A stretch of DNA of 64,000 nt, taken from positions 248,001 through 312,000 of the forward strand of contig NZ_OZ244925.1 in assembly GCF_965221945.1 (NCBI RefSeq). The letters run 5' to 3'. A program made the position numbers and the translations under genes. Every line of letters starts with the position of its first letter. The stretch's first letter is position 1. This document shows positions 33,965 through 43,139 of this stretch, in pieces. Under the pieces are notes generated by a model. That model did no database searches, had not been told where the DNA came from, and saw nothing but the letters and a program-made list of their open reading frames with translations. This DNA is from Poriferisodalis sp965221945 (GTDB lineage: Bacteria; Actinomycetota; Acidimicrobiia; Acidimicrobiales; Poriferisodalaceae).

Positions 33965-34606
33965 ATGGAACAGCTGAAGCTCGTCGCCGAGGCCCGTCTG
34001 GCAACCGGCTCAGGTCCCTCAAGACGTCTGCGCGCCGATAACAAGATTCCCGCGGTCATGTACGGCCACGGCAGCGACCCGGTGTTGATCACGCTCGACC
34101 GCCTGCGCTTCCGGGCGGCGCTGAACGCAGCGGGGCCGAACGCGATCATCACCCTCGAGGTCGAGGGCAAGAACCATCTCACCATCGTCAAGGACATGCA
34201 GCGCGACTCGATCGCCAACCGCGTCACGCATGTCGACTTCATGCTCGTCTCGCTCGACGAGCGCCTCGTGGTCGACGTGCCGGTCAGGCTCGTCGGTGAA
34301 GCGGCATTGGCCGGTCGCGAGGGAGCGGTCGTGCAGCAGCAGCTCATGTCGTTGCATGTCGAGTCGCCAGCAGGAGTCATCCCCCCGGCGATCGACGTCG
34401 ACGTGGAATCGCTGTCGCTGGAGAACTCTATCCGCGTCAGCGATCTCGCCCTGCCCGCGGGCATGGTGAGCTTGCTCGACAGCGACACGCTGGTGGTGAT
34501 CGCGCAGCGATCACGGGCCGCTGTCGCAGCCGAGCAGTTGGACTCCGACGGCGAGCCAACCGAGGCTGACGAAGACGACGACGTCGCCGACGACGACGAG
34601 GACTGA
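33965..34606 (+). CDS. rplY: Ribosomal protein bL25, long CTC form
   Basis: 5S rRNA-binding protein of the large subunit, in the two-domain general-stress (CTC) form. The 213-aa protein has an N-terminal L25 barrel (SGPSRRLRADNKIPAVMYG) and the C-terminal TL5-like beta domain (VDVPVRLVGEAALAGREGAV). It ends in a strongly acidic tail (EADEDDDVADDDED). ATG 33965 is the family start; the upstream frame is not conserved. pth follows 8 bases later. Confidence 0.95.
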   Translation: MEQLKLVAEARLATGSGPSRRLRADNKIPAVMYGHGSDPVLITLDRLRFRAALNAAGPNAIITLEVEGKNHLTIVKDMQRDSIANRVTHVDFMLVSLDERLVVDVPVRLVGEAALAGREGAVVQQQLMSLHVESPAGVIPPAIDVDVESLSLENSIRVSDLALPAGMVSLLDSDTLVVIAQRSRAAVAAEQLDSDGEPTEADEDDDVADDDED

Positions 34607-34614
34607 CCCACTCA

Positions 34615-35256
34615 GTGTCCGTCTTCCGCCGGGCGGCCGCGCGGCGGGGGGCAACCGCAGACTGGTTGGTGGTGGGTCTCGGCAATCCTCCCGAGCGCTT
34701 CACCGGGAGCCGCCACAACGTCGGGGCCCTAGCCGTGGAACGCTGGTCCGAGGCGCTCAGGTGCGAGTTGACCGCGCAGAGACGCGAACACGCTCGGGTG
34801 GCAGTGACGACGGTCGGCGAGTGCCGCGTCACGCTTGCGTGCCCGTCCACATTCATGAACGAGAGCGGTCGCAGCGTCGGCATGTTGGTCAAGCGCCACG
34901 GCATTGTCGAACCGTCGCGACTTGTCGTCGTGCACGACGAGCTCGACCTTGAGCCTGGCCAGGTGCGGCTGAAGGTGGGCGGGGGGATCGCCGGTCACAA
35001 CGGCTTGGCCTCGATCTCCAGCCAGCTCGGCACCCGGGATTTTGTGCGTCTGCGCATCGGCATCGGCAAGCCGCCGCGGCCCGAAGCCGGCAAGAAGTGG
35101 GTTCTGCAGCGCCCGTCGCGCCGGGAGGAACCATTGATCAACGAGGCCGTCGACCTGGCGGTGGCAGGGCTGGAGATGCTGGTGCGCGATGGCCCCGAGG
35201 CGGCGATGAACGTCACGAACACCCGCCGGCGGGGTCGGGACCCCGACGCACAGTGA
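34615..35256 (+). CDS. pth: Peptidyl-tRNA hydrolase
   Basis: Recycles tRNA from prematurely released peptidyl-tRNA. The 213-aa protein has LVVGLGNPPERFTGSRHNVG with the catalytic His, CPSTFMNESGRSV, VVVHDELDLEPGQVRLKVGG with the catalytic Asp, and GHNGLASI. The usual Tyr of the motif GNPGxxYxxTRHN is Phe here (ERFTGSRHN). The GTG start is 8 bases after rplY, and its stop overlaps the mfd GTG by 4 bases. Confidence 0.95.
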   Translation: MSVFRRAAARRGATADWLVVGLGNPPERFTGSRHNVGALAVERWSEALRCELTAQRREHARVAVTTVGECRVTLACPSTFMNESGRSVGMLVKRHGIVEPSRLVVVHDELDLEPGQVRLKVGGGIAGHNGLASISSQLGTRDFVRLRIGIGKPPRPEAGKKWVLQRPSRREEPLINEAVDLAVAGLEMLVRDGPEAAMNVTNTRRRGRDPDAQ

Positions 35257-38200
35257 GCACCGCAGGCTCAGCGCCGCTGCGGGTGTTGACCGAGCGCCTC
35301 GGCAACGACCCGGGCTTCGTGTCGATGCTGGGCCGGGAGTCCGGCTCGATTGCTGTCGCAGAGGGGGCGCGCCCCTACGTCGCCGCCGGCTTGGCGACGT
35401 TGGGGTCGCGGACGCCGGTTCTCGTCGTGACAGCGACGGCCCTCGAGGCTGAGCGCTATGCCGATGACCTCGGCACCTGGCTGGGGGAGCAACAGGTAGC
35501 ACTGTTCGGTGCCTGGGAGACGCTGCCGTTCGAGCGGGTGAGTCCTGCGACTGAGACCATGGGTCGCCGTCTGGCGGTGCTGGGGGCGCTGAGCTCGAGC
35601 TCAAACCCAGGCGAACCTGCGCCCGAGGTGATCGTCGCCCCGATTCGAGCTCTGCTGCAACGGCTCAGTCCCGATACGTGTGCTGGGGGAACGTCTTCGA
35701 TCCGCGTGGCCCGAGGCGGCCAGTGCGACCTCGGCGAGCTGGTGTCGCAGCTGGTGGGGTGGGGCTACCGCCGCGAGCATCAGGTCGAGCACCGGGGCGA
35801 GATTGCGGTGCGCGGCGGGATCGTGGACGTCTTTTGCCCGACGGCCGATGCGCCGATACGAATCGACCTGTGGGGCGACGAGGTGGACCGTCTCACGACA
35901 TTCTCCGTCTCCGATCAGCGTTCGGTGGCAGATCTTGTTGAGACACGTCTGTTCCCGGCACGCGAGATGCGTCCCGATGCCGCCATGAGGGAACATGCCG
36001 CAGCGCTGGCAATCAGCGAACCGTGGTGCCGCGAACACATGGAGCGCCTCGCTGGAGGCGAGCTGTTCGACGGGATGGAGTCGTGGCTGCCGTGGCTCAG
36101 CCCCGACGAGATCGTGCTGCCGGATCTGCTCGGACCCGAGGCGCTGGTGCTGCTGCTCGAACCGCGGCGACTCGCCGACCGGGCCGCCGACATCACGGCG
36201 GAAACCGACGACCTGACCCGTTCTCTGGCGGTGACGTGGGGCCTCAACAATCCCGACGATGCGGGCCAGCGCGACGGCACGGACGAACAGGCTGAGGTGT
36301 CGTTCCCGCGGCTGCACGTTCCCTTCGACCGGTTGCTGGCGCGCTGCGAGGCCGCGGTGTGGTCGGTGGACTCGACCGCAACTCCGTCGGCAGACGGAAC
36401 ACTGGGCCCGCACATAGCGACCAAGTCTTGGGTGCCCGCTGCTGGCGACGTCACGCGCTTGGTGGCTCAGTTGCGTCGCTTGGTGACAGGAGCGCAGCGA
36501 CCCATTGTGCCGGGAGCGCAGCGACCCATTGTGCCGGGAGCGCAGCGACCCATTGTGCCGGGAGCGCAGCGACCCATTGTGCCGGGAGCGCAGCGACCCA
36601 TTGTGCCGGGAGCGCAGCGACCCATTGTGATAGTGGCAGCCGAAGGCGAGGGTTCGGCTGTACGTCTCGCTGACGCGCTAGGCGCGGAAGAGGTGCCGCT
36701 GCGCCTGCATCGAGATGGGTTCGCTCCGGCGCCGGGCGGGCACGTGGTGGTCGCGCCCCTGGAGAAGGGATTCATCGCGCCCCAAGCCGGTGTCGCGGTG
36801 CTGCCCGAGGCGGAGTTCTCCGGCCGCCGCCGCGTTCACCGGGCAGCTCGCCGGCGGACTGGAGTGTCGTCGTCGTTCGAAGATCTCAGCGTCGGCGATT
36901 TCGTCGTTCATCACTATCACGGCATCGCCCGCTACGCGGGGCTTGTCCGCCGGGCGTTCGGCGACGATGAGCGGGACTACCTCGAGCTGGAGTTTCGCGG
37001 AACCGATCGGCTCTACCTGCCAACCGAGCAGATCGAATTCATCCGCCCGTACATCGGCGGAGAGACGCCTCGGCTCAGCCGCATGGGCGGCAGCGACTTC
37101 CAGCGCCAAAAGGCCAAGGTGCGGGCGGCCGTGGCCGAGATCGCCCAAGAGCTGGTGGTGCTGTACCAGCGACGAATCACTACTGCTGGCAACGCGTTCG
37201 ATCCCGACGGATTCGGCATGGCTGAATTGGCCGACAGCTTCGCCTACACGCCCACACCAGATCAGCGCCGGACAATCGACGAGGTACTGACCGACATGTC
37301 AGAACCCACGCCGATGGACCGGCTGGTGTGCGGCGACGTCGGCTTCGGCAAGACCGAGGTGGCGGTGCGGGCGGCATTCTGCGCGGTGAGCGCAGGCAAG
37401 CAAGCGGCGGTGCTGGTGCCGACGACGCTGCTGGCCCAGCAGCACCACCAGACCTTCGCCGAGCGTTACGCCGACCAACCCGTCCGTGTCGAGGTGCTCA
37501 GCCGCTTTCTCACACCTGCCGCCCAGCGCGCGGTGCTTGCCGGGGTAGCCGACGGCACGGTCGACGTGGTGATCGGCACGCACCGGCTGCTGTCGGGGGA
37601 CGTGTTGTTCAAGAATCTCGGTTTGTTGGTGGTGGACGAGGAGCAGCGTTTCGGCGTCAGTCACAAGGAGTCGATCAAACACCTGCGTTCTGAGGTCGAT
37701 GTGCTGACGCTGACGGCCACACCGATTCCCCGCACCTTGGAAATGGCACTCACTGGCATCCGGGATCTCTCACTGCTGCAGACACCGCCCGCTGAGCGCC
37801 AGCCAATCCTCACGCACGTCGGCCCCTATGACGAGCGCGCCGTCAGCGAGGCCATCCGGCGGGAGCTGCTGCGGGAAGGCCAGGTGTTCTTTGTGCACAA
37901 CCGGGTCGCGGACATCGATCTGGTGGCTGGGGACCTCGCGGTGCTCGTGCCAGAGGCGCGGATCGCGGTCGCGCACGGCCAGATGGACGAGGGAACGCTC
38001 GAACAGGTCGTGATCGACTTCTGGGAAGGCGCCTACGACGTGCTGGTGTGCACGACCATCATCGAATCGGGCATCGACATGCCCAGCGTCAACACCCTCG
38101 TGGTCGACCGCGCCGACCTGCTGGGTCTGGGGCAGCTGCACCAGATCCGCGGACGGGTGGGCCGGTCAGGCCAGCGTGCATACGCGTACCTGTTCCACCC

Positions 38201-38894
38201 TGAGGGTCGCTCGCTCACCGAGGAGGCCTACGAGCGGCTGCGCACGATCGGCGAGTCCACCGAGTTGGGCTCGGGCTACCGCATCGCTATGCGCGACCTC
38301 CAACTCCGAGGCGCCGGGAACCTGCTCAGCGGCGTGCAGTCTGGCCATGTCGCTGCTGTCGGCTACGACCTCTACTGCGAGTTGGTGAGCGAGGCGGTTT
38401 CCGAGCTGAACGGCGAGACGCCCGAGCAGCCGGCCGAGATCGTCATCGATCTGCCGCTCGTGGCGCACTTGCCCGACGACTACGTGGCGGACGAGACGGG
38501 TCGCTTGGAGGCCTATCGCCGCCTCGGGGCTGTGACCGAGTTGGTGGAAGTGGCTGACATCGAAGCCGAATGGGTCGATCGCTACGGTCCGATTCCTGAC
38601 GCAGCGCGGACGCTGTTGCATATCGCGCTGCTGCGTGCGGAATGCCACCGGCTGAGGATGCGAACCGTGGCGTTCGCGCCCGGTCACGACGGCGGACGAG
38701 TGCGCCTGGGACCGTTCGGGCTGACCGCAAGCGAGGAGTTGCGCATGCGGCGCATCTGTGCAGGCACGCCCTTCAGCGCAGCGCGCTACAAGGCAGACGT
38801 GGGCGAAGTGCAGCTGTCAGTCCGAGCGTTGAAGCCGGCCACTGTCGGGCACCTGTTTGGGTTCTGCCAGCAACTGCGGCCGCCCGCCGACTGA
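35253..38894 (+). CDS. mfd: Transcription-repair coupling factor Mfd
   Basis: DNA translocase that removes RNA polymerase stalled at lesions and recruits UvrA. The 1213-aa protein has an N-terminal UvrB-like module and the RNA-polymerase-interacting domain (VGDFVVHHYHGIARYAGL). RecG-like helicase motifs follow: CGDVGFGKTEVAVRAAF as Walker A, VVDEEQRFGV as DEExQ, LTLTATPIPRTLEMAL, and QIRGRVGRSGQRAYAYL. The C-terminal TRCF domain completes it. GTG 35253 overlaps the pth stop. A tandem repeat of GAQRPIVP, six copies near residues 413-460, is inserted in the linker before the RNA-polymerase-interacting domain; it is absent from Mfd proteins as I know them and is detailed separately. Confidence 0.96.
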   Translation: MSTAGSAPLRVLTERLGNDPGFVSMLGRESGSIAVAEGARPYVAAGLATLGSRTPVLVVTATALEAERYADDLGTWLGEQQVALFGAWETLPFERVSPATETMGRRLAVLGALSSSSNPGEPAPEVIVAPIRALLQRLSPDTCAGGTSSIRVARGGQCDLGELVSQLVGWGYRREHQVEHRGEIAVRGGIVDVFCPTADAPIRIDLWGDEVDRLTTFSVSDQRSVADLVETRLFPAREMRPDAAMREHAAALAISEPWCREHMERLAGGELFDGMESWLPWLSPDEIVLPDLLGPEALVLLLEPRRLADRAADITAETDDLTRSLAVTWGLNNPDDAGQRDGTDEQAEVSFPRLHVPFDRLLARCEAAVWSVDSTATPSADGTLGPHIATKSWVPAAGDVTRLVAQLRRLVTGAQRPIVPGAQRPIVPGAQRPIVPGAQRPIVPGAQRPIVPGAQRPIVIVAAEGEGSAVRLADALGAEEVPLRLHRDGFAPAPGGHVVVAPLEKGFIAPQAGVAVLPEAEFSGRRRVHRAARRRTGVSSSFEDLSVGDFVVHHYHGIARYAGLVRRAFGDDERDYLELEFRGTDRLYLPTEQIEFIRPYIGGETPRLSRMGGSDFQRQKAKVRAAVAEIAQELVVLYQRRITTAGNAFDPDGFGMAELADSFAYTPTPDQRRTIDEVLTDMSEPTPMDRLVCGDVGFGKTEVAVRAAFCAVSAGKQAAVLVPTTLLAQQHHQTFAERYADQPVRVEVLSRFLTPAAQRAVLAGVADGTVDVVIGTHRLLSGDVLFKNLGLLVVDEEQRFGVSHKESIKHLRSEVDVLTLTATPIPRTLEMALTGIRDLSLLQTPPAERQPILTHVGPYDERAVSEAIRRELLREGQVFFVHNRVADIDLVAGDLAVLVPEARIAVAHGQMDEGTLEQVVIDFWEGAYDVLVCTTIIESGIDMPSVNTLVVDRADLLGLGQLHQIRGRVGRSGQRAYAYLFHPEGRSLTEEAYERLRTIGESTELGSGYRIAMRDLQLRGAGNLLSGVQSGHVAAVGYDLYCELVSEAVSELNGETPEQPAEIVIDLPLVAHLPDDYVADETGRLEAYRRLGAVTELVEVADIEAEWVDRYGPIPDAARTLLHIALLRAECHRLRMRTVAFAPGHDGGRVRLGPFGLTASEELRMRRICAGTPFSAARYKADVGEVQLSVRALKPATVGHLFGFCQQLRPPAD
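36489..36632 (+). repeat. 24-bp in-frame tandem repeat in mfd, 6 copies
   Basis: Six head-to-tail units of 24 bases, each starting GGAGCGCAGCGACCCATTGT, at 36489, 36513, 36537, 36561, 36585 and 36609. The first five are identical; the last differs in its final bases. Each encodes GAQRPIVP, so copy number can change without breaking the frame. Such perfect identity implies recent expansion. Confidence 0.97.
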
Positions 38895-38950
38895 CCTTCC
38901 GATGCGATGGTGTCAACACCGCCGCAGCGGCGAACACCTACCCTGCCTAG

Positions 38951-40102
38951 ATGCCTCAGACCACGGCGAACCTTTCGGCGCCAAGAATTCCTGATGCCGA
39001 TCGAAGCCTGGCGGCCTCGGGGTCCGAGGCGGCGGTGACTGCCCGGTCGGGGCGACGGCGGGCGCTGCGCCGCAAGTTGGCCATCGGGGCCATCGCGGGG
39101 CTCGTAGCGCTCATGGCGTTTGCGTGTGCGGACGATGGCGAAGTCGTCACCATTGACACAGCGGTGGACCCCGATCTCGTCGACGCACTCGACACCGACG
39201 ACGACGGCGTGGTGTCACGCGATGCCGTTGAGGCGGCCAACGAGCAGGCAGAGTTGGATGCCCAACGGGAGGCCGAGCGAGCCGAACGCGACGCTGCGCG
39301 AGCTGCTCAAGAGGCCGCTTTCGGGGCACTGCTCTCCGATGGTGCCGCCGTCGCAGCGAGCTTCCCGGGCGGGCAGGTGCTTGTCGATGAGGTTCGTACG
39401 AACATCGTGGACTCGCCCGTGACGCTCATGGACGACCCGGAGAACCCCACGCACGAGGAGTTCGTGTCACGGCTCTCGTCAATGATTCAGTTGCGCCTTG
39501 CTGGTGTCGCTCTCGACGGACTGGGCTTCCCCGTCGACATCAGCGCCGCCGACGAGGCCATCAATGCGCAGGTCCAGGCGCACCTCGAGGGTTCCTTCGA
39601 GGAGTTTGCGCAGCAACGCAGCGTCGAAGAAGATCCCAGCATCGAGCGGTTGGCCACGCCACACTGCGTCAGTGCGCTGGCAGTGACGACCGAGGCCGAC
39701 GCCAATTCGGCCTCCGATCGCGTGCGGGCAGGTGAGGCGCTGCCCGACGTCGCTGCTGCGGTCAACCTTCCAGGGCTCGGCGGTGCTGACGGCGCCATTG
39801 GATGCGGCCAGCCGTTCAGTCTGTTCGGAGGAGGCGATTTGGCGCTGGCCTTGCTCGACCTCGAGCCCGGAGGGTTGACCGAGCCGCTGATGTTGCCGTC
39901 CGCAGCCAGTCCGACCGGCGAGCTCTGGGTGGTGCTGCATCTGGATGCGCTGCTTTCGAATGAGACCGATCTTTCGTCAATCGGTCCGTTCGCGGGCCAC
40001 GTACTGACCGCGATCATGTCGACCTACGAGGTGAGCGTCGCCCCAGAGCTCGGCGCATGGAATGCCGACAGCCTGAGGGTGTCGTTGCCGATCCTGCCGT
40101 GA
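38951..40102 (+). CDS. Secreted foldase-like lipoprotein (SurA/PpiC-related)
   Basis: The 383-aa exported protein has a basic n-region, a hydrophobic segment (LAIGAIAGLVALMAFACADD) with a Cys that could be lipidated although the lipobox is imperfect, then an acidic Asp-rich stretch and a helical region like SurA N-domains. The C-terminal part (RVRAGEALPDVAA, GGADGAIGCGQPF, LEPGGLTEPLMLP, WVVLHL) follows the pattern of parvulin-type prolyl isomerases. Two Cys (near residues 236 and 278) could form a disulphide outside the cell. Its position between mfd and mazG fits a chaperone-like gene known there in related genomes. Isomerase activity is inference. Confidence 0.7.
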   Translation: MPQTTANLSAPRIPDADRSLAASGSEAAVTARSGRRRALRRKLAIGAIAGLVALMAFACADDGEVVTIDTAVDPDLVDALDTDDDGVVSRDAVEAANEQAELDAQREAERAERDAARAAQEAAFGALLSDGAAVAASFPGGQVLVDEVRTNIVDSPVTLMDDPENPTHEEFVSRLSSMIQLRLAGVALDGLGFPVDISAADEAINAQVQAHLEGSFEEFAQQRSVEEDPSIERLATPHCVSALAVTTEADANSASDRVRAGEALPDVAAAVNLPGLGGADGAIGCGQPFSLFGGGDLALALLDLEPGGLTEPLMLPSAASPTGELWVVLHLDALLSNETDLSSIGPFAGHVLTAIMSTYEVSVAPELGAWNADSLRVSLPILP

Positions 40103-40126
40103 GCCATTTCTTGCGTGGGGGTCGCT

Positions 40127-40603
40127 ATGGCCATTGAGGAAGATCTCGGTGCCAGACTCGTCTCGCTGCATGGGGTGATTGCGAGGCTGCGACGCGAGTG
40201 CCCCTGGGACCGGGTCCAGACGCATGCCTCGCTGGCCCCATACGCCCTCGACGAGGCCGCCGAGCTGGCCGAGGCGCTGCAGGCCGCCCATGACGCGTTG
40301 TCCGGCTCAACGCACGATCAGGCAACCGCCATCGAGGATCTTGTTTCCGAACTCGGCGATGTGTTGCTGCAGGTGCTGATGAATGCCGCCATCGGCGAGC
40401 AGGCGGGAACGTTCACGCTGGCCGAGGTGCTCGACACCATCGAGGCCAAGATGCTGCGTCGTCATCCCCATGTGTTCGCACGCGATCCCGACGCTCCCGA
40501 ACCCAGCGATGACGAGCTGTCGGTGCAGTGGGAGGCGATCAAGAAGGCCGAACGCACCGCACGGGCGAACCGCATCGCGGCTCGCGAGGCGCACACCGCC
40601 TAG
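40127..40603 (+). CDS. mazG: MazG-family nucleoside triphosphate pyrophosphohydrolase
   Basis: Hydrolyses nucleoside triphosphates, including damaged or non-canonical ones, to monophosphates. The 158-aa single-domain protein has the core ECPWDRVQTHASLAPYALDE (family CPWDxxQTHxSL...EExxE) and SELGDVLLQVLMNA. Full-length MazG has two such domains; this is the half-size form. ATG 40127 is preferred; GTG 40115 is also in frame. It lies between the foldase-like gene and eno. Confidence 0.92.
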   Translation: MAIEEDLGARLVSLHGVIARLRRECPWDRVQTHASLAPYALDEAAELAEALQAAHDALSGSTHDQATAIEDLVSELGDVLLQVLMNAAIGEQAGTFTLAEVLDTIEAKMLRRHPHVFARDPDAPEPSDDELSVQWEAIKKAERTARANRIAAREAHTA

Positions 40604-40659
40604 TCGCTTGGCTCGAGCGCTGATCTTGCTGGCGCCAAGCTTCGGTACTCTCGCATTGC

Positions 40660-41955
40660 GTGACAGCGCGCGTACTCACTCAGATCGTCCAGGTGACCGG
40701 CCGCGAGGTGCTGGACTCGCGGGGCAATCCCACGGTTGAGGCCGAGGTGCGCACGGCGGGGGGTGCCGTAGGTCGTGCGATCGTGCCCTCCGGTGCCTCG
40801 ACAGGACAGTTCGAGGCCGTCGAGCTTCGTGACGGTGGTGACCGGTACGGCGGCAAAGGTGTCGCCGTCGCGGTCGGGCACGTGAACGGCGAGATCGCCG
40901 GCGCGCTCGTCGGATTCGACTCTGCCGATCAGCGCCTTGTCGACCGCATGCTCATCGAGCTCGACGCCACGATGAACAAGGGCCGGCTCGGGGCGAATGC
41001 AGTGCTGGCCGCCTCGCTGGCGACATCCCACGCTGCGGCGGCAACGCTGGGCGTGCCGCTGTACCGCCACGTCGGTGGCGCCAATGCACATGTGCTTCCC
41101 ACGCCGATGATGAATGTCATCAATGGGGGATCCCACGCCGACAACAACGTGGACCTGCAGGAGTTCATGATCGTCCCGGTGGGAGCGGCGTCATTCTCGG
41201 AGGCTCTGAGGTGGGGCACCGAGACCTACCACGCACTGCGGAGCGTGCTGCGAACCCGGGGCCTGTCGACAGCGGTCGGCGACGAAGGCGGGTTCGCTCC
41301 TGACCTGGAGTCCAACGAGGCTGCGCTCCAGCTGTTGGTCGAGGCGATCGGCGAAGCTGGCTTTGAGCCCGGCGCTGACATGGCGCTCGCGCTTGACGTG
41401 GCATCCACCGAGTTCTTCACCGACGGCACCTACTCCCTTGCCAGCGAGGGTCGCCAGCTTGACGCCGTGGGCTTTGCGAGCTACTTGGCCGAACTGTGCG
41501 GGCGATACCCGATCTGCTCAGTGGAGGACGGCATGGCCGAGGACGACTGGGACGGCTGGTCGAGACTCGGCGACCTGCTCGGCGATCGGGTACAGCTGGT
41601 CGGCGACGACCTGTTCGTCACCAATATCGAGCGGCTGGGACGCGGCATCGCTGCGGGGGTCGCCAACAGCGTGCTGGTCAAGGTCAATCAGATCGGCACG
41701 CTGACGGAGACGCTCGACACCGTCGAGCTCGCCGGGCAGGCCGGATACACCGCGGTGATGTCGCACCGTTCAGGCGAGAGCGAGGACACCACCATCGCCG
41801 ACCTGGCTGTCGCCACCAACTGCGGGCAGATCAAGACGGGCGCGCCGGCACGCTCGGATCGGGTCGCGAAGTACAACCAATTGCTCCGCATCGAGGAAGA
41901 GCTCGGCGAGGCTGCTGCCTATCGAGGTGGCGGCTCACTGGCCCGAAGCCCATGA
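40660..41955 (+). CDS. eno: Enolase
   Basis: Converts 2-phosphoglycerate to phosphoenolpyruvate in glycolysis. The 431-aa protein is full length, with REVLDSRGNPTVEAEV, GASTG (mobile loop), the NGGSHADNNVDLQEFMIVP block, and GDEGGFAPDL with the catalytic Glu. The metal ligands are in ALDVASTEF, SVEDGMAEDDW and VGDDLFVTN. The catalytic Lys is in VKVNQIGTLTET, and the SHRSGESEDTTIADL loop is present. GTG 40660 is the start. The ftsB-like gene overlaps its stop by 4 bases, the classical actinobacterial eno-ftsB pairing. Confidence 0.97.
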   Translation: MTARVLTQIVQVTGREVLDSRGNPTVEAEVRTAGGAVGRAIVPSGASTGQFEAVELRDGGDRYGGKGVAVAVGHVNGEIAGALVGFDSADQRLVDRMLIELDATMNKGRLGANAVLAASLATSHAAAATLGVPLYRHVGGANAHVLPTPMMNVINGGSHADNNVDLQEFMIVPVGAASFSEALRWGTETYHALRSVLRTRGLSTAVGDEGGFAPDLESNEAALQLLVEAIGEAGFEPGADMALALDVASTEFFTDGTYSLASEGRQLDAVGFASYLAELCGRYPICSVEDGMAEDDWDGWSRLGDLLGDRVQLVGDDLFVTNIERLGRGIAAGVANSVLVKVNQIGTLTETLDTVELAGQAGYTAVMSHRSGESEDTTIADLAVATNCGQIKTGAPARSDRVAKYNQLLRIEEELGEAAAYRGGGSLARSP

Positions 41956-42329
41956 ACGCGCCGACGCAGCTCCGCCACCGGGAGGGGCGACCCCGGGTGA
42001 TGGCGGTGCTTGTCGGTCTTGTGATCGTGGTGAGCGCAGCCGGCCTGCTCGCAGTGCTGCTGTTTCCCTGGCCATCGCTGACGAGCCAGCGGCGCAACAT
42101 CGACCATGCTTCCGACACGCTGGCACGGCTGCAGGTGGAGACCGCTCACCTAGCCGAGCAGGTGGCCCAGGCCAAGGATCCAGTGGTCGTGGAGCGGATC
42201 GCCCGCGAGCAGCTCTCGCTGGTGCGCGACGGCGACACGCTGTACCGCCTGAACGTGGATCCCGCCGATGTGGTCAAGCTGCCGCCAGCGTGGCCGCTGC
42301 GCGGCGTGGCGCACCTGCTCGGCAACTGA
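41952..42329 (+). CDS. FtsB/DivIC-family septum formation initiator
   Basis: Bitopic division protein of 125 aa. A short cytoplasmic N-terminus precedes one membrane helix (VLVGLVIVVSAAGLLAVLLF). A coiled-coil region follows (QRRNIDHASDTLARLQVETA), then the family tail DPVVVERIAREQLSLVRDGD. It probably works with FtsL/FtsQ homologues at the septum. It overlaps eno by 4 bases (ATGA). In most actinobacteria a DUF501 gene and ppx follow directly; here they are 17 kb away (59317), separated by the cox region. Confidence 0.9.
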   Translation: MNAPTQLRHREGRPRVMAVLVGLVIVVSAAGLLAVLLFPWPSLTSQRRNIDHASDTLARLQVETAHLAEQVAQAKDPVVVERIAREQLSLVRDGDTLYRLNVDPADVVKLPPAWPLRGVAHLLGN

Positions 42330-42379
42330 ATCCGTTCGTTGGCACCAGAACAAGCCACTGAGAGGGCGAGTGGTCACAG

Positions 42380-42967
42380 CTAGTCGGTCATGATGCGCAG
42401 GGCGCGTCCAACAATCGCATCACGGTGAACATCGGGATCCACGCCGCTTTGCTCAAGCGACAGACGGACCGTGCCGACGGCGCCCGCAGCACGGATGCGA
42501 TCCTCGACTTCGGGTGACGGTCCTGTGAGCCAGGCAAAGAGATCTCCGGCTTGCACCCGTAGGCGCTGACCGACAGTGCTCTGCTGAACGTCGACGTCAT
42601 CGGCGACGAGTCGGAACGCCACGATGTCGCGGGCCAGCAGGTCGAAGAAGCGGTCGAGCACCTCTCGCAGGGCCACGGGTGTTCGCTCGAGCTCGGCCAT
42701 CCGGGCGATGATCGTTTCACCGTCGCGCTCCATCGAGGCCAGAACCCCGGCGAGCACGTCTTCCTTGCCGGTGAAGTGGTAGTAGAGCGCAGCCGGCGTC
42801 AGGCTGAGGCCCGAGGTGAGTTGCCGGACCGAAGTACCCCGGTAGCCCTGCCGGGCGAACAGGTCGCGTGCCCGCTGCAGGATCAAGTCCCGAGTGTCCG
42901 GCGGCGCAGGTTCGCCCGCGCATTCCGACTGGTCGCCAGTACCCGCAACGGCCTCCTCGCCGGCCAC
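42380..42967 (-). CDS. TetR-family transcriptional regulator
   Basis: The 195-aa regulator has the TetR helix-turn-helix (LILQRARDLFARQGYRGTSV continuing RQLTSGLSLTPAALYYHFTG) near residues 28-70 and a divergent C-terminal ligand domain. It starts with GTG 42967 and diverges from coxS across 172 bases, so it may control the molybdenum hydroxylase genes as well as itself. Short inverted repeats in that gap (TGCAT-G-ATGCA at 43026-43036, and CGGCCC-GGC-GGGCCG nearby) are possible operators, though neither is long enough to be convincing. The ligand is unknown. Confidence 0.9.
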   Translation of the reverse strand: MAGEEAVAGTGDQSECAGEPAPPDTRDLILQRARDLFARQGYRGTSVRQLTSGLSLTPAALYYHFTGKEDVLAGVLASMERDGETIIARMAELERTPVALREVLDRFFDLLARDIVAFRLVADDVDVQQSTVGQRLRVQAGDLFAWLTGPSPEVEDRIRAAGAVGTVRLSLEQSGVDPDVHRDAIVGRALRIMTD

Positions 42968-43025
42968 ATCGTCAAACTACTGCTGCGGTTCAGTGCCGCT
43001 TGTCCCCTTGTCTGCGCGTGGTCGC

Positions 43026-43066
43026 TGCATGATGCATGATGGTGGCCGCTCGGCCCGGCGGGCCGT
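43026..43066. promoter_or_regulatory. Candidate operator region between tetR-type gene and coxS
   Basis: Holds two small perfect inverted repeats, TGCAT-G-ATGCA (43026-43036) and CGGCCC-GGC-GGGCCG about 15 bases further, in the 172-base divergent gap. TetR operators are normally longer palindromes, so this is a weak suggestion only. Confidence 0.25.
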
Positions 43067-43139
43067 GCAGACACACGCCCGGCCTGACGGCCACGCAACC
43101 AAACACTCGGCCTGGTGGCCGGCGAGAAGAGAGGTCATT

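Noticed and set aside
36489..36632. Possible CRISPR array in mfd
   Set aside because: Units are contiguous with no spacers and stay in the mfd reading frame; it is a coding tandem repeat.
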